From positions 496,001 through 560,000 of the forward strand of contig JAIXMO010000008.1 in NCBI GenBank assembly GCA_025677825.1: a stretch of 64,000 nucleotides of DNA. The letters are read 5' to 3'. The notes beneath the pieces were generated by a model. That model saw nothing but the letters and a program-made list of their open reading frames with translations. It was not told the DNA's origin and made no database searches. The number at the start of each line of letters is the position of its first letter. Position 1 is the first letter of the stretch. The translations under genes were made by a program, and so were the position numbers. Below, in pieces: positions 32,899 through 44,619 of this stretch. The stretch comes from Helicostylum pulchrum (taxonomy: Eukaryota; Mucoromycota; Mucoromycetes; Mucorales; Mucoraceae).

Positions 32899-33033
32899 AT
32901 GGACGCACAAGAACAAAAAACAAGACGCTACTCTATCTGTTCCATGTCTGTCAAGACAGCAGTTGATCCTGATGAAGTACCCAAGCGTGGTGTATCGATG
33001 AAAAATTATACCGATAAAAAACCTCGCTGTTAA
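32899..33033 (+). CDS. Small hydrophilic orphan protein (44 aa)
   Basis: The ATG at 32899 opens 44 codons (MDAQEQKTRRYSICSMSVKT, then a Pro-Lys-Arg-Gly stretch and a basic C-terminus ending PRC). A TATA-like box lies about 60 bp upstream and polyadenylation-like AATAAA sequences follow the stop. The predicted protein is basic and probably disordered. No family is recognised. The promoter-like context makes it more credible than other short frames here. Confidence 0.4.
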   Translation: MDAQEQKTRRYSICSMSVKTAVDPDEVPKRGVSMKNYTDKKPRC

Positions 33034-33264
33034 CTATATACACATTTCCCCTTGTAATAAACTTGTTTAGACTTGTTTGAATCAAATAAAATTATTAGTT
33101 GTCATATAACAAAAGAAAAAATATATATAAGAAATTATTTTTATTAGGGTTTTAAGTAGTTAGATTATTTAAGAATAAGAAAGAAGAAAGAAAAAAAAAA
33201 GGGGAATTATATATGAAATAATATTGGAATAGTGTTGTTTTTTTAAAAAAAAAAGAAAAGTACT

Positions 33265-35525
33265 TTATGGACAGATTGCATCAAGTCCGTCAAAGACACA
33301 AGTAGCAGTGATAATATTAGCTTCAACACCGGCAATCTTGAGAACAGCTTGAAGGATAGCAGAGATACCTTGACCAGCAATCAAACCACCAGCAGCACTG
33401 AACATGAGATCTTCATGAGAACTAGGGTTAATTCTCTTCCAGATCTTACCACCGAGCCAACCAAGGAACATGGAGAAAGGAACTTCGGGTTGAGGATTGA
33501 TCATGGAGATACCAACAGCACTGACAGAAGGGAAGTACTTGTGGTACTCAACAGGGACAAAGAAGTGACGAGTAAGAGGTAATACAACAGCGGCAATACC
33601 ACAAATAATAGTAGCAATAATAGATCCCTTGGAAAGAGGATCAGCAGCACCAGTTAAAAGTTCAGTTACTTTAGTCCATGCAGTAACAGCGACTAAACCA
33701 AATTCACAATCAGAGACTTCGATCTTGGGGTCAATAATACAAGGATAGGCGTCAGCAAAGAGGATAAAGAGACCAACTGCAATGGCAATGGCAAAGAAGG
33801 AAGCAACAAATTGAGCCAAGAATTGAGAACGAGGAGAGGCACCAACAAGTTGACCAGTCTTTAAATCACCGACCATATCAACAGCTTGAGAAGCAGCAGA
33901 AGCAGAGATGTTACCAGCCATCAAGTTATTCTTCATGACTTGTCGCAAACTATCAGCGGGCATCTTGGCAAAGACCAATTGAGACATTTTACCAATAGAA
34001 CCAACAGGGTTAATATCAGTTTCACCACTAGCTTGAATACCAACAAAAGAAAGAATGAAACCGAGGAAGACAGCAATGATCGATTGATAGACAGGCATAT
34101 GGAAGTATTCACCCATAATAGCACAAGTAAAGATAATAGAGAGGAAAGTTCCACCGGCCCACCACCAAGTAGGTACCAATTGGTCCTCGGTAAAGATTTC
34201 GTCTTCGTCGAGAGTAGAGTTGTAACGGTTGTTTTGCTCTTCGCTTAAAGTGGAACGAAGGACAACACGACGGAAGTAGTTGACACCGCGCATAAAGATC
34301 ATACCGATTTCAATAGCTCCTCCTTTAGCTCCACGCCAGAGTGAGTCGTAATGGATAAAGAGTTCGGTGAAGGCGGTGATGGTCATAAGTGCAATACCGG
34401 GCCACAAGAAGAATCGGTTGGTGGTCTCTCCAAGAGCAGTGAAACCAAAGGCTTGAATAAAGGTACCGTTAGCGACAAGAACTGGACCGATAATACCGTA
34501 GATGATAATTGCAGAGATAAAGAAAGGAATAACTGTGCTACCGGGCGTCATCAAACCTGCACCAAAGAAGGGGAAATCCCAACGGAAGTACCATTGCCAG
34601 ACGGCATCAGCGTTAGCTAAAGGAGCATAGTTGGCAGCAGTACCGATATAATAAAGAATATGAACTATATAATTTTTTTAAAAAAAAGTTAAAAAAAATT
34701 GTTTTATGCACATTTCCTCCTCCCCAAAAAAAAAACTTACGAGTATCCAAGAAAGGAAGCCAGTAAGCAGCAAAAGCCCAAAGGAAAGACCCACCAAAGA
34801 AAATACCCATCCATTTAGCCTTTCTCATTGCGTTCTTTTCACCTTCAACGGTATCGTGAAGAGACAAGATAGTGATAGCAGCGGCACGAGGGGTAGGGAA
34901 AGTAAGATCTTGCTTTACGACGAAATGAGATCGAAGAGGTACAGCAAAGAACAAACCGTAAAAGGCACAAGAGATGGTGAATAATAAAAGAGCGACCGCA
35001 TCTTCACGAGGCGTGGTCATCAATCCAAGCTTATACATGGCGGGGACGCCAGATACAAAACCTGCTGAAAGACCGCCTGCAGTCGTTGCAGCTGATTGTG
35101 CAGAACAGTTTTCCTTGGGGCCAAAGTATCCACCGCCCCATTTAGGTGGGAGCGCAGTAGAGAGAGGTTTGAGAATTGCAAAGGAGAAAATCGCACCGAA
35201 TAATGAGGCACCGAATGTCCACCCGATCTTTAAACCAAGGTATGTGTTTGATGCAGCTATTTTTACATAATAAAAAAAATTAGTTTTTTTTTTTTTTTTA
35301 AGGGAGGTGGAAAAGAAGTGATTTACCAACTAAACAACCAAGTAAAGAACCAACAATAGCTGAACGCCATGTGAAATGAAATTCTTCAGATAATCTGGCA
35401 AGACGTGGTTCTTCATCGATAAGAACTTGACTGTTAGTATCTCCTTCTGTATATTCTTTCTTTTCATTGTATGATGTAGTTGGAGAGTCCAACTCGAATT
35501 TTTCATTAACAACTGGAGTTGTCAT
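33265..35525 (-). CDS. Oligopeptide transporter (OPT superfamily)
   Basis: This polytopic membrane protein should import small peptides or metal chelates with protons. Three exons, 35327-35525, 34741-35256 and 33265-34664, give 704 aa. A hydrophilic N-terminal tail of ~50 residues is followed by about 14-16 hydrophobic segments. Family marks include AASNTYLGLKIGWTFG, SAATTAGGLSAGFVSGVPAM, VPLRSHFVVKQDLTFPTPRA, WDFPFFGAGLMTPGSTVIPF, NPVGSIGKM and NPQPEVPFSMFLGWLGG. The tail ends in a Cys-containing hydrophilic stretch. It resembles the YSL/OPT-like fungal subgroup more than yeast Opt1, but the substrate is not readable. I chose the ATG at 35525; the codon three residues upstream is GTG. Confidence 0.9.
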
Positions 35526-36204
35526 TGAATCCACTTTTTTTGTGTGTTGTAAAAAGAAAAAAAGGGTTTAAAAGTGAGAATGAAGAAAAAAAAAGAAAGA
35601 AAAATTGCAGATTGAATGCGTTTCTATTTATATGTAGTTGTCATTAAATATTCTATAGCTCTTTGTACCATGTGATTAATTAGGTTCCCTGTTTTGCATT
35701 TAACCTTTCGCACGGTGGTTAAAGTACTACACTGGTCCCAATTGATCGCGTGAAGGTTTGTCGAAAAAGGTAAAGTAGAGGGGAAAGTCAAATCACTTGC
35801 AAAAATTGACATCCTTAACTTCTGTTTCAGGAAATTCTTTCTTAAAAAAGGTCGTTTTTTTTTCATTTTGTATCATTTGCTTTTTTATATAATTGTACTT
35901 TCTTCTTATTAAGGGTTAGTTGGAACAGATTAATGTTTTGTAGAACGGACTTTTTTCTTATTGGTTCTTATTCAACTTTTGTTGTATGTAGATATCAAAT
36001 CAACTTTTTTTTTTTTTATAATAATAAAAAAAAGGTTTAGCAAAGAAACACTGTAAAAAAAAAAGTACCAACTTGAACCCCCTTAATGAACAAAAAGGGA
36101 AGTTTTTTACTAAATAAAACTTAATCACTGTTGTAGAAGTAATCTTTGATTCTTTATCGGAAAGCGAAAAAAAAAATTGTGGCCTTCTTGATGTTCTCTC
36201 TACC

Positions 36205-36238
<34 letters not shown>

Positions 36239-39143
36239 AGCTAGTTTTTATTTGTCCAATGTATAAATTGACATAATCAAATTATTTATACTAAACAAAT
36301 ACTATTCGTATTTTGCTGTAAAACTTTTAAGATCAAATCGTAAAAGGCGTATGTTGTGTGTGTACCTACTCCGAATTTTGTAATTGGATAAAAAAAAGTG
36401 TCACGAAAAAATCGATCAAAACTTTTGATCTGCTTCATTGGAGTTTTGTTCTAATCTTTAGTAACACTAATATTTTCCTGCCCCCAAGAAATCTCGCCAT
36501 AAAAAATGATATGCTCATTTAATCTTTCTTTTTAACATTGCCTTCTTAAAAGTGTTTAAATACTATCCATGTTTCTTACAAGTATACTTTTAATGCGTAT
36601 TACCAAAAAGTAAAGCGGGGCGTTATTGTCAAAACAAGATATTTTGTACAACACTAAACCAACAGAAAAATTACTCGTTTCGTAATATATTAGAAAAAAA
36701 AACCATGCATATTTCATGTTTTTAGAACAACTTGGTTTTCATTTATCACCAGACCTCTGAGTAAAAAAAAATCAAAATACTTCTTCCGCGGTTTTCTTTT
36801 ACTATTTTTTTTCTGATTGTATGTATCTTTACCTTTGACACATGATTACTATCTCTTCCCCCTCCCTAAAAAACAAAAAAAAAAGGGGACCATACAGTAC
36901 AAAAAGGGTAGCATAAGTTACCCAATACGAAATAAACATGTGTAATTAATTTTATTTTATTTTTAACAAAAAAAAAAAGGTGATGGTGGTGCATTATTTT
37001 GTACAATTAAAAAAAAAGATACCATTTGACCGTAAGATTTATATCTTTGTTGAATTGGATCTAAAATATTATCTAATGTATTTGATACTTATTAAGTACG
37101 AGATTTTCTTTTAATTTAATTTACAGGGTTACCGATAGCATAATATCCCAAGTATACAACAAAGATGTGCTATGATAACTATACTTTTTTATTGAAAATA
37201 TCTGATGTTTGAAACCCTATTGCTGAACGAGTGCAATAATTACCATTTATTAACTTTTTTTTTTCTTGTAAGACATTGTCATATGAATTCATAAAGGATA
37301 TAAAAGTAAAATTATGATATATTGGTATAGTTGCACAATAAAGTTGGAGAATTCCCTTATTTCATTTCAGCAAGCGTTACAACTTTATATCGAATCAGGA
37401 AACTTAGTCCAAAGAAAGGGCTTATGGTTCCAGATTCATTTTTTTGCGTAAACAACTTTGTAAAACTTTTCTCTGGTTTCCTTTTCATATTTTTACTTCT
37501 GCTTGTTCCATTTTATTATAAAGTAGAAGTGACATATGTGCTTTTTTTGATGTAGTGCTTTGCTTTTTGTTAAAAAGTATGTTTATAGTAATTATTGCCC
37601 TTATTTGCAAAAAACGTTCACATTACATCTGTCAAATAAGGGTATTATCACAGTTTTAGGAATCACATCTCTTTATCTCGTTTTTTCTTATTCTTACCTC
37701 TGTTATAGCTTTTTTTTTAATACAGTGATATACAGAAGAGTATGTATATTTTTTGGGTGCTCTTTAAAGCCGTGAAATCGGGTAAGCGGACTTTTCTTTG
37801 CCGCTATCAAACATGTAAATATCATACTTGTAAAAAAAAAAGGCACAAGAACAAGTTCAAACGGGATTACCAAAAAAAGAGAGATAACATCTGCTTAAAA
37901 ATGGATTACTGATCTGAGTCTATTCTCGGTAACAGTTACTTTTAAATCTGATCAAAAAGGGTGTGCTAACGAGTGTACCTAATTGCAAATGTTCCTGTTT
38001 ACCTTGCTAGGTTCTACTTATCATTCCACTCTGTTTCTATGAATAAAGGAGTATATCATCTATTTTCCCATTTACTGGATCCAGCTAACCTACAAGTAGT
38101 ATAGTCTGATTTTTTTTTTTTGCAAGAGAGACTGAAATCTGGGCTAGATAGCAAATAAAAGTACGTGAAACTTTCATATGACCTTACTCTTTCATGCGAT
38201 GAGTTGTTATCTGCAATTAAAAAAATGAAACTGGTTTGTACTGTCTTATTGAATAAATTGATCTGCATAAGGTTTTTGCTGCTGTAGCAGTAAGATTAGG
38301 ATTAATATAAACCATATAATAAATACACTTTCTGTTACTAAATGCATTACTGTTACACCACGATAAAAAAGAACTCGCTTGTTACACGACATACTACCCA
38401 ACTGATTTTATTAATTTCTCACACATTGCCTTTAAGAGTCATTGGTACCATTTAAATTAAATTTTTAAATTGCAACCTTTTTGAAAATTTAAATTGCAAA
38501 AACAACCTTGTTCTTTCACTTACTACCCATGCTGGGCGTATTTTTTTTTTTTTTTTTTTGCTTACTCAATTGATACTTTCTCCCCTCTCCTTCTTTTAAG
38601 CTGTATATTTTTAAACTCTGGTGCTTTTTATAAATGTATTCCGATAATTGATTTTTAACTGTATGCAGTGCTTCAAGAAGAGTGGATTCGTTCTTATCGG
38701 AGTCACACAAACTACATGCAGAAACTTTGCCCTGGATTAATATATTTAATATCCTTTTTTTTTTTTGCAAAAAAAAAAAAAAATAGCACGTACTTTTTGA
38801 TTCACGCACAGAGAAAGAATCTAAAAAAAAAGGAGGGCTAACAGTTTTTAACAGATTTTTATACGGTTAAAAAATGTGTTTCAGGGTGTGCCGGGATGAT
38901 TATGACACATAATGCAGAGCAAGATGTGCCTGGGCTAGATTTTTTGCTTTAATTGTGTAACGTTCACGTAATCAGAGTCTAATAGGGTAGAAGTTAAGAT
39001 GTTTGTACATTTGTTTTTATTTTATAAACGATTATATAGATGAGCGAATAGAAAGAATGAGTTTTTTTTTTTTTTTAAAAAAAAAGAAAGAGAGGAGGGG
39101 GAGGGGGGTAAAAAGGGGGAATGAAGATAGAAAAAGAGATATA
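35526..39143. other. Large AT-rich spacer (3.6 kb) with possible exon relic
   Basis: Between the OPT transporter and the bZIP gene I see no intact gene. It contains a T run of about 27 at 36208-36234, many A/T runs and short chance ORFs. One exon-like stretch at 38558-38737 on the minus strand is listed separately. Confidence 0.5.
38558..38737 (-). other. Exon-like coding stretch of unknown identity
   Basis: On the minus strand a frame with acceptor-like AATCCAG at its start and a donor-like TTGA|GTAAGC at its end reads GKVSACSLCDSDKNESTLLE, then a helical ALHTVKNQLSEYIYKKHQSL and a Glu/Gly-rich end. Amphipathic helix and mixed composition look coding-like. No matching flanking exon with ATG is apparent, so it may be a remnant of a lost gene. 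Confidence 0.25.
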
Positions 39144-40416
39144 CTACGAGTTTCTTTGAATACATTCAATATAAAGGTCTACATCGGCATCAGATAAGAT
39201 ATGATTAAAATCAAACGCGATCTTTTGCTTCAGATCTTGACATAATTGGTCTAAATTGACATCAGGACAGTAACTCTTGACGTCTTGATGTATTTCATAC
39301 ATACGACGGTTAGAACCTCTAGCACGATCCAACACAGCAATGATTTTTTTTCTGCAAGGCCTTTCATTTTCAGGAGCACACTTTAATAGATTTTCTTCAG
39401 TTACAACCGACTTCATTTGTTCAGAGAATATAGGGTCTAATTGTGTACTGCTGGTAAAAGAAGACGGACTATCGACACCGAATAAATCCATTTCATTACC
39501 AAATAACTGAGGCAGTGGTTCAGATTGGTTCAAGAAATCATTGGTACGATAGTCGGATGCATTATTAGGTTTCGTATAAAACATATTGTCTGGAGTAGTA
39601 GTAGTTTGGTCCTCAAATGCAGTCATCATAGGACTAGAGTCCATGTAAGTTTCAGATAAGGCTAAATTATCGTCTTCACCGGATAATGAACTTCCCATTG
39701 AAAGTTGAGAATAAGGTGAGGCCGGTTGTGATTTATCCGAAGTGGTGGTGGTGGTGGTGGTGGTAGTTGGAAATTCAAATGTAAATTTAGCATCTTTTAA
39801 AATATAATTTTCCTGCTTTAGTTTTTCGTTTTCTTTTTTGAGTCTTTGGTTCTCTAGTGCAAGCTGCTTCTCTCGTTTATCGGTAGCTTGCTTCATTTGA
39901 CGCATTTGTTCTTGAAGTTCACTAACAAATTGCTCTTTGCGCTCTCGGAATGCTCTTTGAGCTGCTCGGTTTTGCGCTTTTCTCTTTAGTTTTGGGTCAG
40001 ATGGCAATACCTATTTTCAATTGTCTTAGCTAAGAGAGGTTTCACTTTTTTTTTTATAAAAAAGAAAACTTACTGTGACTTTAGCTAATGGCTTACGCCC
40101 TGGTTTCTTTGACTTCTTTATTGGTCCCTCAACTACAGAAAAAAAAAATCAGTTTTGATGTCAAAACTTTATTTTAAGAAGCCGACCGGGGCCATTCGGT
40201 ATTTACCCGTTGCATTTATAGATTTGTTAGTATCACTATTCTTTGCTACAATAAGAAAAAAAAATGTCAATACGGGTTTGAAATATATAAGAAATATAAG
40301 TAATTACTTTTTCTGCTGGCTCTTCTTTTAGGCTTTGGCGCTGAATCACTACTCCAGTCCAGTGAGTCTTCTGATCCTATGCTTTCTGCGTAATTACGAC
40401 GAGTTGAAGTTGTCAT
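39144..40416 (-). CDS. AP-1/Pap1-like bZIP transcription factor
   Basis: Four exons, 40308-40416, 40207-40245, 40074-40132 and 39144-40010, give 357 aa. The N-terminus is Ser/Lys-rich with basic clusters (KPKRRASRK, KKSKKPGRKP). The bZIP basic region is of the fungal Yap/Pap1 type: KLKRKAQNRAAQRAFRERKE, with the diagnostic Asn-Arg-Ala-Ala-Gln and Phe-Arg, followed by a leucine zipper to about residue 140. A poly-Thr run and Ser-rich acidic region follow. A C-terminal domain of ~75 residues contains three cysteines (KCAPENERPCRKK, SYCPDVNLDQLCQDL), a possible redox-sensing region similar in idea to the Yap1 cysteine-rich domain. This would fit oxidative-stress regulation, by inference. Confidence 0.88.
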
Positions 40417-40821
40417 GTTGTGTTGGGAATGCTGCAAACAAAAAAAAAACAAAAAAAACAAAGTTAAAGAAAAAAGAGAGGGAGAGGTTTTGATTATTAT
40501 TATTTTCAAAGGAATAAAAAAGAAAAAGAGAAAGAAAAGTGGGGGAGAAAAGCGTTTGTATTTATACAAACTTGGGGGAAAAAGCAGAAATCACTCTTTT
40601 CTCCAGTCATCAAATCAAAACGTATACTATTGCTGAATAATCTAAATGGTCATTTGATTGGATAAATTAATTTTGCGGCAGTCGTATATTTTTTTAAAAA
40701 AACGAAGGAGGGGGGAATAGTGGTGGGTGGTGGTGGTGGTGGTGGTGGTGTGTGTAGACGGAGGGAATATATGTACAAAAAAAAAATTTACTTTCGACTA
40801 CTACTGTTAGATTGATTATGA
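40417..40821. other. Spacer with GGT microsatellite
   Basis: Between the bZIP gene and the Ytp1-like gene. It carries a (GGT)n/(GTG)n tract at about 40722-40755 and purine-rich runs. No gene seen. Confidence 0.5.
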
Positions 40822-42925
40822 CTATAATATTGATTTCATTAGACGACGTTCTTTACGTTTTCCACTTTCTGTTTTACGAACTGACCTTCTCTGATTATAA
40901 TATTCACCAACACCTTCATTTAAACTATTCCTTCTCATCACTTCTGTGCTTGAATATTCTGCTCGTTGTTGCTGTGGTAGTGTAGAAGATATGGATGAGT
41001 ACATCTTCTGATCAAATGAAGGAGAATTGGGTGCCGAAGAATCTATACTGCCAGAGTAATATCCTACTGAAGAATTATTTGATCCTGATGATAGCCATGA
41101 ACGTCTAAAGTTTGAGTCCGTTGGTGGTGGTGTAGTGACTTTTTGTAACTGCATGATCTCATCTGGTAAAACTCCTCCCACATTAAAATTAGATGAAGAT
41201 CTGCCTCGGTTATATGACACCGGTGATTGAATTAATAGAGATCTACGTTTAGCTCTGTACTCTGATGGTCGAATCGTCTTTTCTGTATCTTTTGGTGGTG
41301 AGAAAGGAGGTTGTTGCTGTTGTTGTTGAAGTGGTGGTAGTGGTGGTAAATGGTGAGTAGGTGATAAATTGGTTGGAGAAGTGGATATAATATAATCATG
41401 TTGCTGTTGATGCTGTTGTGGTGGTGGAGACATTGGCATCATAATAGCACTTGGGGGCCAATCCCTAGTAGTGATTTCAGGTTCAAAATGATGAGGTAAA
41501 TCTGTAGTACTATCCAGCTCTAAATATTCGTATTGATGAATGGCATTATTTGCCTTTATGTTTTTGTAAATAGTACAGAGTCCAAACACATATGCAGACC
41601 ACAGGAATGCAATAGCTAAAGTAATGTTGATATATGTAGACGGATCTTGTATGTAGAATTTCATGTAGCGTATCCAACCAACATTCGCACCCAAAAACAA
41701 AATTCCTCCACAAATTGATAACAAACAAGTTAATAATCCCGTAATTAAAGTAATAGTCGCAAACAGTAATTTATGTCTGCATTTTGGGGTATCCTTTGTA
41801 GAAATTTCTGTTTCTTCTTCGTCGTCTTCTTCTTCTTGTGTCGTTTCATGTTGAAACATTCGAAGTGGTAAATTGTCAGCTGGTGATTTACGGAATATAA
41901 TCTGAGTTAAACGTGCCACAGCTCCGATCATCAATATATAGCCAAGCATAGTGTGAACTTGTGCTGCATACGTATCATCCACTTGAGTTATGCCAGAAAT
42001 AATAGCTATTTTTTTTTTTTTTGTTAGTTATTAATAAAAGTTAAAAAATAACCTTTCTCTCTTACCTCGACCGGTAAAGCATATAATCAAGGAATTTATA
42101 ATGTTTCTTTCCCTTAAAGCTGGTATCCAAGTTTGTACACTCAAACTAATTGAAAAAACACCACCTGTAAACCATAATAAACCTAAATTAATTGCCCGCC
42201 ATTCCGATCCTAAAATAGGTGTACCTTAACAAGTTATTAGTAAAGGGGAGAGAGAGGGGAGAGAGAGAGAACAATAAATAATACTTACTGGCTAAAATAA
42301 GACTAATAAATCCCCAGAATGTGAGAATCACACCTTCGTAATACTCTGGCGTAGAAGGACGTGGTAATTTAATAATTGCCAGTAAATGTAAAAGTGATAC
42401 AGTGCCATATATTATAAAGCCAGTTCCCATGGCTACAGGCATTAAACACTGAGATTGTTGTTGGTTACAGCTTTCGGTAAATACTAAAGCAGCCAAAGTT
42501 AAATAACTAAACGCAATAATCAAAATGGCCCAACCCAGTGCTAAATCGACCCATTTTGGTATTTTGGATAATAATCGTGTTGGTAAAAGTGAATGTAACG
42601 TTGTAAAGTTTTCAGAAATATATTTGGATCGGTGGGTTACTAATATTGATTGTACAGTGACAAAGAATAATAATAAAAAGGCAAATATGTGTAATACAAT
42701 AGACGCTGTATTGGTCTCTAGAAGCTGTATAAAATAACCAGAGATAAATCCAATCGATGCAAAAAATAGTGAGGCACTGGCTATATATACTTTTTGTCGG
42801 CGGATTTGGCGTGTGAGTAATAAAGGGTAGCAACCGAGAAACGCAATAGCCATAGAAATATAATGTGTGATGACAACCGGTTGTTTGAATGGTACATGGG
42901 TAGAAAAAGAATAGATGGTTTCCAT
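40822..42925 (-). CDS. Ytp1-like fungal multi-pass membrane protein
   Basis: Three exons, 42289-42925, 42066-42209 and 40822-42005, give 654 aa; the second acceptor could be 15 bp earlier (42224) without changing the frame. The first ~400 residues form about 10-12 hydrophobic helices. Family features are the N-terminal DUF2427-like part (HYISMAIAFLGCYPLLLTRQ), STPEYYEGVILTFWGFISLI and, in the C-terminal Ytp1 part, SEWRAINLGLLWFTGGVFSI, RNIINSLIICFTGRG and QVHTMLGYILMIGAVARLTQ. Yeast Ytp1 resembles mitochondrial electron-transport proteins but its role is unknown. The last ~240 residues are cytoplasmic-type, Pro/Gln/Ser-rich and low complexity. Confidence 0.82.
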
Positions 42926-43140
42926 TTTTTAAATAAAGCGGAAAAAAAAGTTAAAAAACAGAGGACTTTATAAAAACATGTGAAGCACAGTTAGTTAAAA
43001 AGAAAAAGTGAGAAAAAAGAGAAAGAAAGAGAAAGAATAACAATTATTGAATTTAAAAAAAAAAAAAGTCTTGTATTTTTTTTTTGTGTTCTTATTACTT
43101 TATTAATGCTATTTTTATATATTAAAAAAAAACATACGTT

Positions 43141-44125
43141 CTAACCGATAATGAGTTTATCTTCTTGGAAATTATATTCTAATATAAACAAAATGTTAAT
43201 TTTAAATTCACTAAACAACAATAGTTAAAAACTTACCAGGAATTTCAAGGTTAAGAGGAGCAGGTCCTTGACGAATACGACCAGAAATATCATAATGAGA
43301 ACCGTGACAGGGACAATACCATCCACCAAAGTCACCAGCTTCACCAATAGGTACACAACCCCTATTTTAAAATAAATAATATCAATAACCCTATCTCTCC
43401 CTCTCTCTTTATACTACTTTCAACTTACAAATGGGTACAGACACCCAACATAACGAGCCACTTGGGATCCTTAACTCTCTCAGCATCTTGTTGAGGATCA
43501 CGTAATTCAGAAACATTGACAGTGTTGGCTTCAGCAATTTCGGATTCGGTACGATGACGAATGAAAACAGGCTTTCCTCTCCACTTGATAGTGACGTTCT
43601 TACCCTCGGGAATGGAGGCCAATTCAACTTCAGCCTTAGCTAAAGCTAAAACATCGGCAGAAGCAGACATGTTGGATAAGAAATCAGTAACAGTAGCTTG
43701 AGCACCAGCGGCAGTCAATAAACCGGTAGAACCAATCATCATATAAGCAAAAGTACGACTGGCTTCACCACTGTTCTTGGTCTTCTTGTACTTGCTAAAG
43801 TCGGGAATAGAAGTAGTGTGGTTGCGACGTAATTGGAAATCGTTGAAAGGTCCAACTACAACAAAATATTAATTATTTTATATTTTTAAAAAAGTAATTT
43901 CTTTTTCTTTTTACCGTTGACGCTAGATCTGTTAACTAAACCACCGGTTGATCTTTGCTTGATAGAAGAACCAAACAAAGGTTGAGCAGTGTGAGAGTCA
44001 TGGTGTTCGTCCTCAGAGTTGTTGGAAGCGTGGAAAACTGTCTTTAAAGCGTTAACAGAAGCAGGTGCATTGGTGTAAGAACGGTTGACAATGGCAGACG
44101 CAAATGAGCGTGATAATGAAGCCAT
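43141..44125 (-). CDS. RIP1: Rieske iron-sulfur subunit of the cytochrome bc1 complex
   Basis: This complex III subunit carries the 2Fe-2S cluster that takes electrons from ubiquinol at the mitochondrial inner membrane. Four exons, 43915-44125, 43429-43855, 43237-43361 and 43141-43178, give 266 aa. The N-terminus is a typical mitochondrial targeting sequence ([17 protein letters not shown]). The tether and membrane helix include [20 protein letters not shown]. The cluster ligands are intact: [12 protein letters not shown] and [13 protein letters not shown]. The flexible hinge and the final [10 protein letters not shown] end match the family. The intron after CTHL separates the two ligand loops. 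Confidence 0.95.
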
Positions 44126-44619
44126 TTTTTTATATAAAAAGTGGGGGGTGAGGGTTTATATAAAAAAAAAGAGAGTGGGGAAGGGGTTTTTTTTTTCAAA
44201 AAAGGTGAAAAAACAAAAAAAAATGCACTTAGGGTACACCCTCGACAAAAAACAACTCTTTTTTCCCTTTTTTCAAAAAGCGCATCCCTCCAATATCGCC
44301 GTTTGGATGACGTATTATAAACACGTGATTAAAAAGGTTTATGGTAGTTGTAAAAAAGTACCTTTCAGTGAATCAAAAAAGTATAATGAGGTGTAGGATA
44401 GCCTCGATATTTATATTTTAAATGTGTATATTCAATTGAATTCTACTATTTAGCGAGAGAGAAAAATAAACTGTAGTTTATGCAAAAACAGTTTCTACTA
44501 ATAATTTCCCTTATTGGCATTTATAAAGGCCTCTTTTGTATGGTGATGAGGCGAAGTTATTTTACGCTAGTCGTGACATTGTATTACCTGCCTTTTAGAA
44601 AAATGCTCTCATTTAATAT
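44126..44619. other. Spacer between RIP1 and right duplication arm
   Basis: Probable RIP1 promoter region with T/C and A runs, then non-coding AT-rich sequence. The open frame crossing 44085-44396 is mostly a low-complexity Lys-rich translation and antisense to the RIP1 start, so I do not call it. Confidence 0.4.

Noticed and set aside
33349..35270. Several plus-strand ORFs of 77-120 codons across the OPT transporter region
   Set aside because: They are antisense to long conserved transporter exons and have no motif; they reflect codon bias of the real gene.
37331..37775. Two consecutive plus-strand ORFs of 71-74 codons
   Set aside because: Phe/Leu/Tyr-rich translations of T-rich DNA without motifs or plausible starts.
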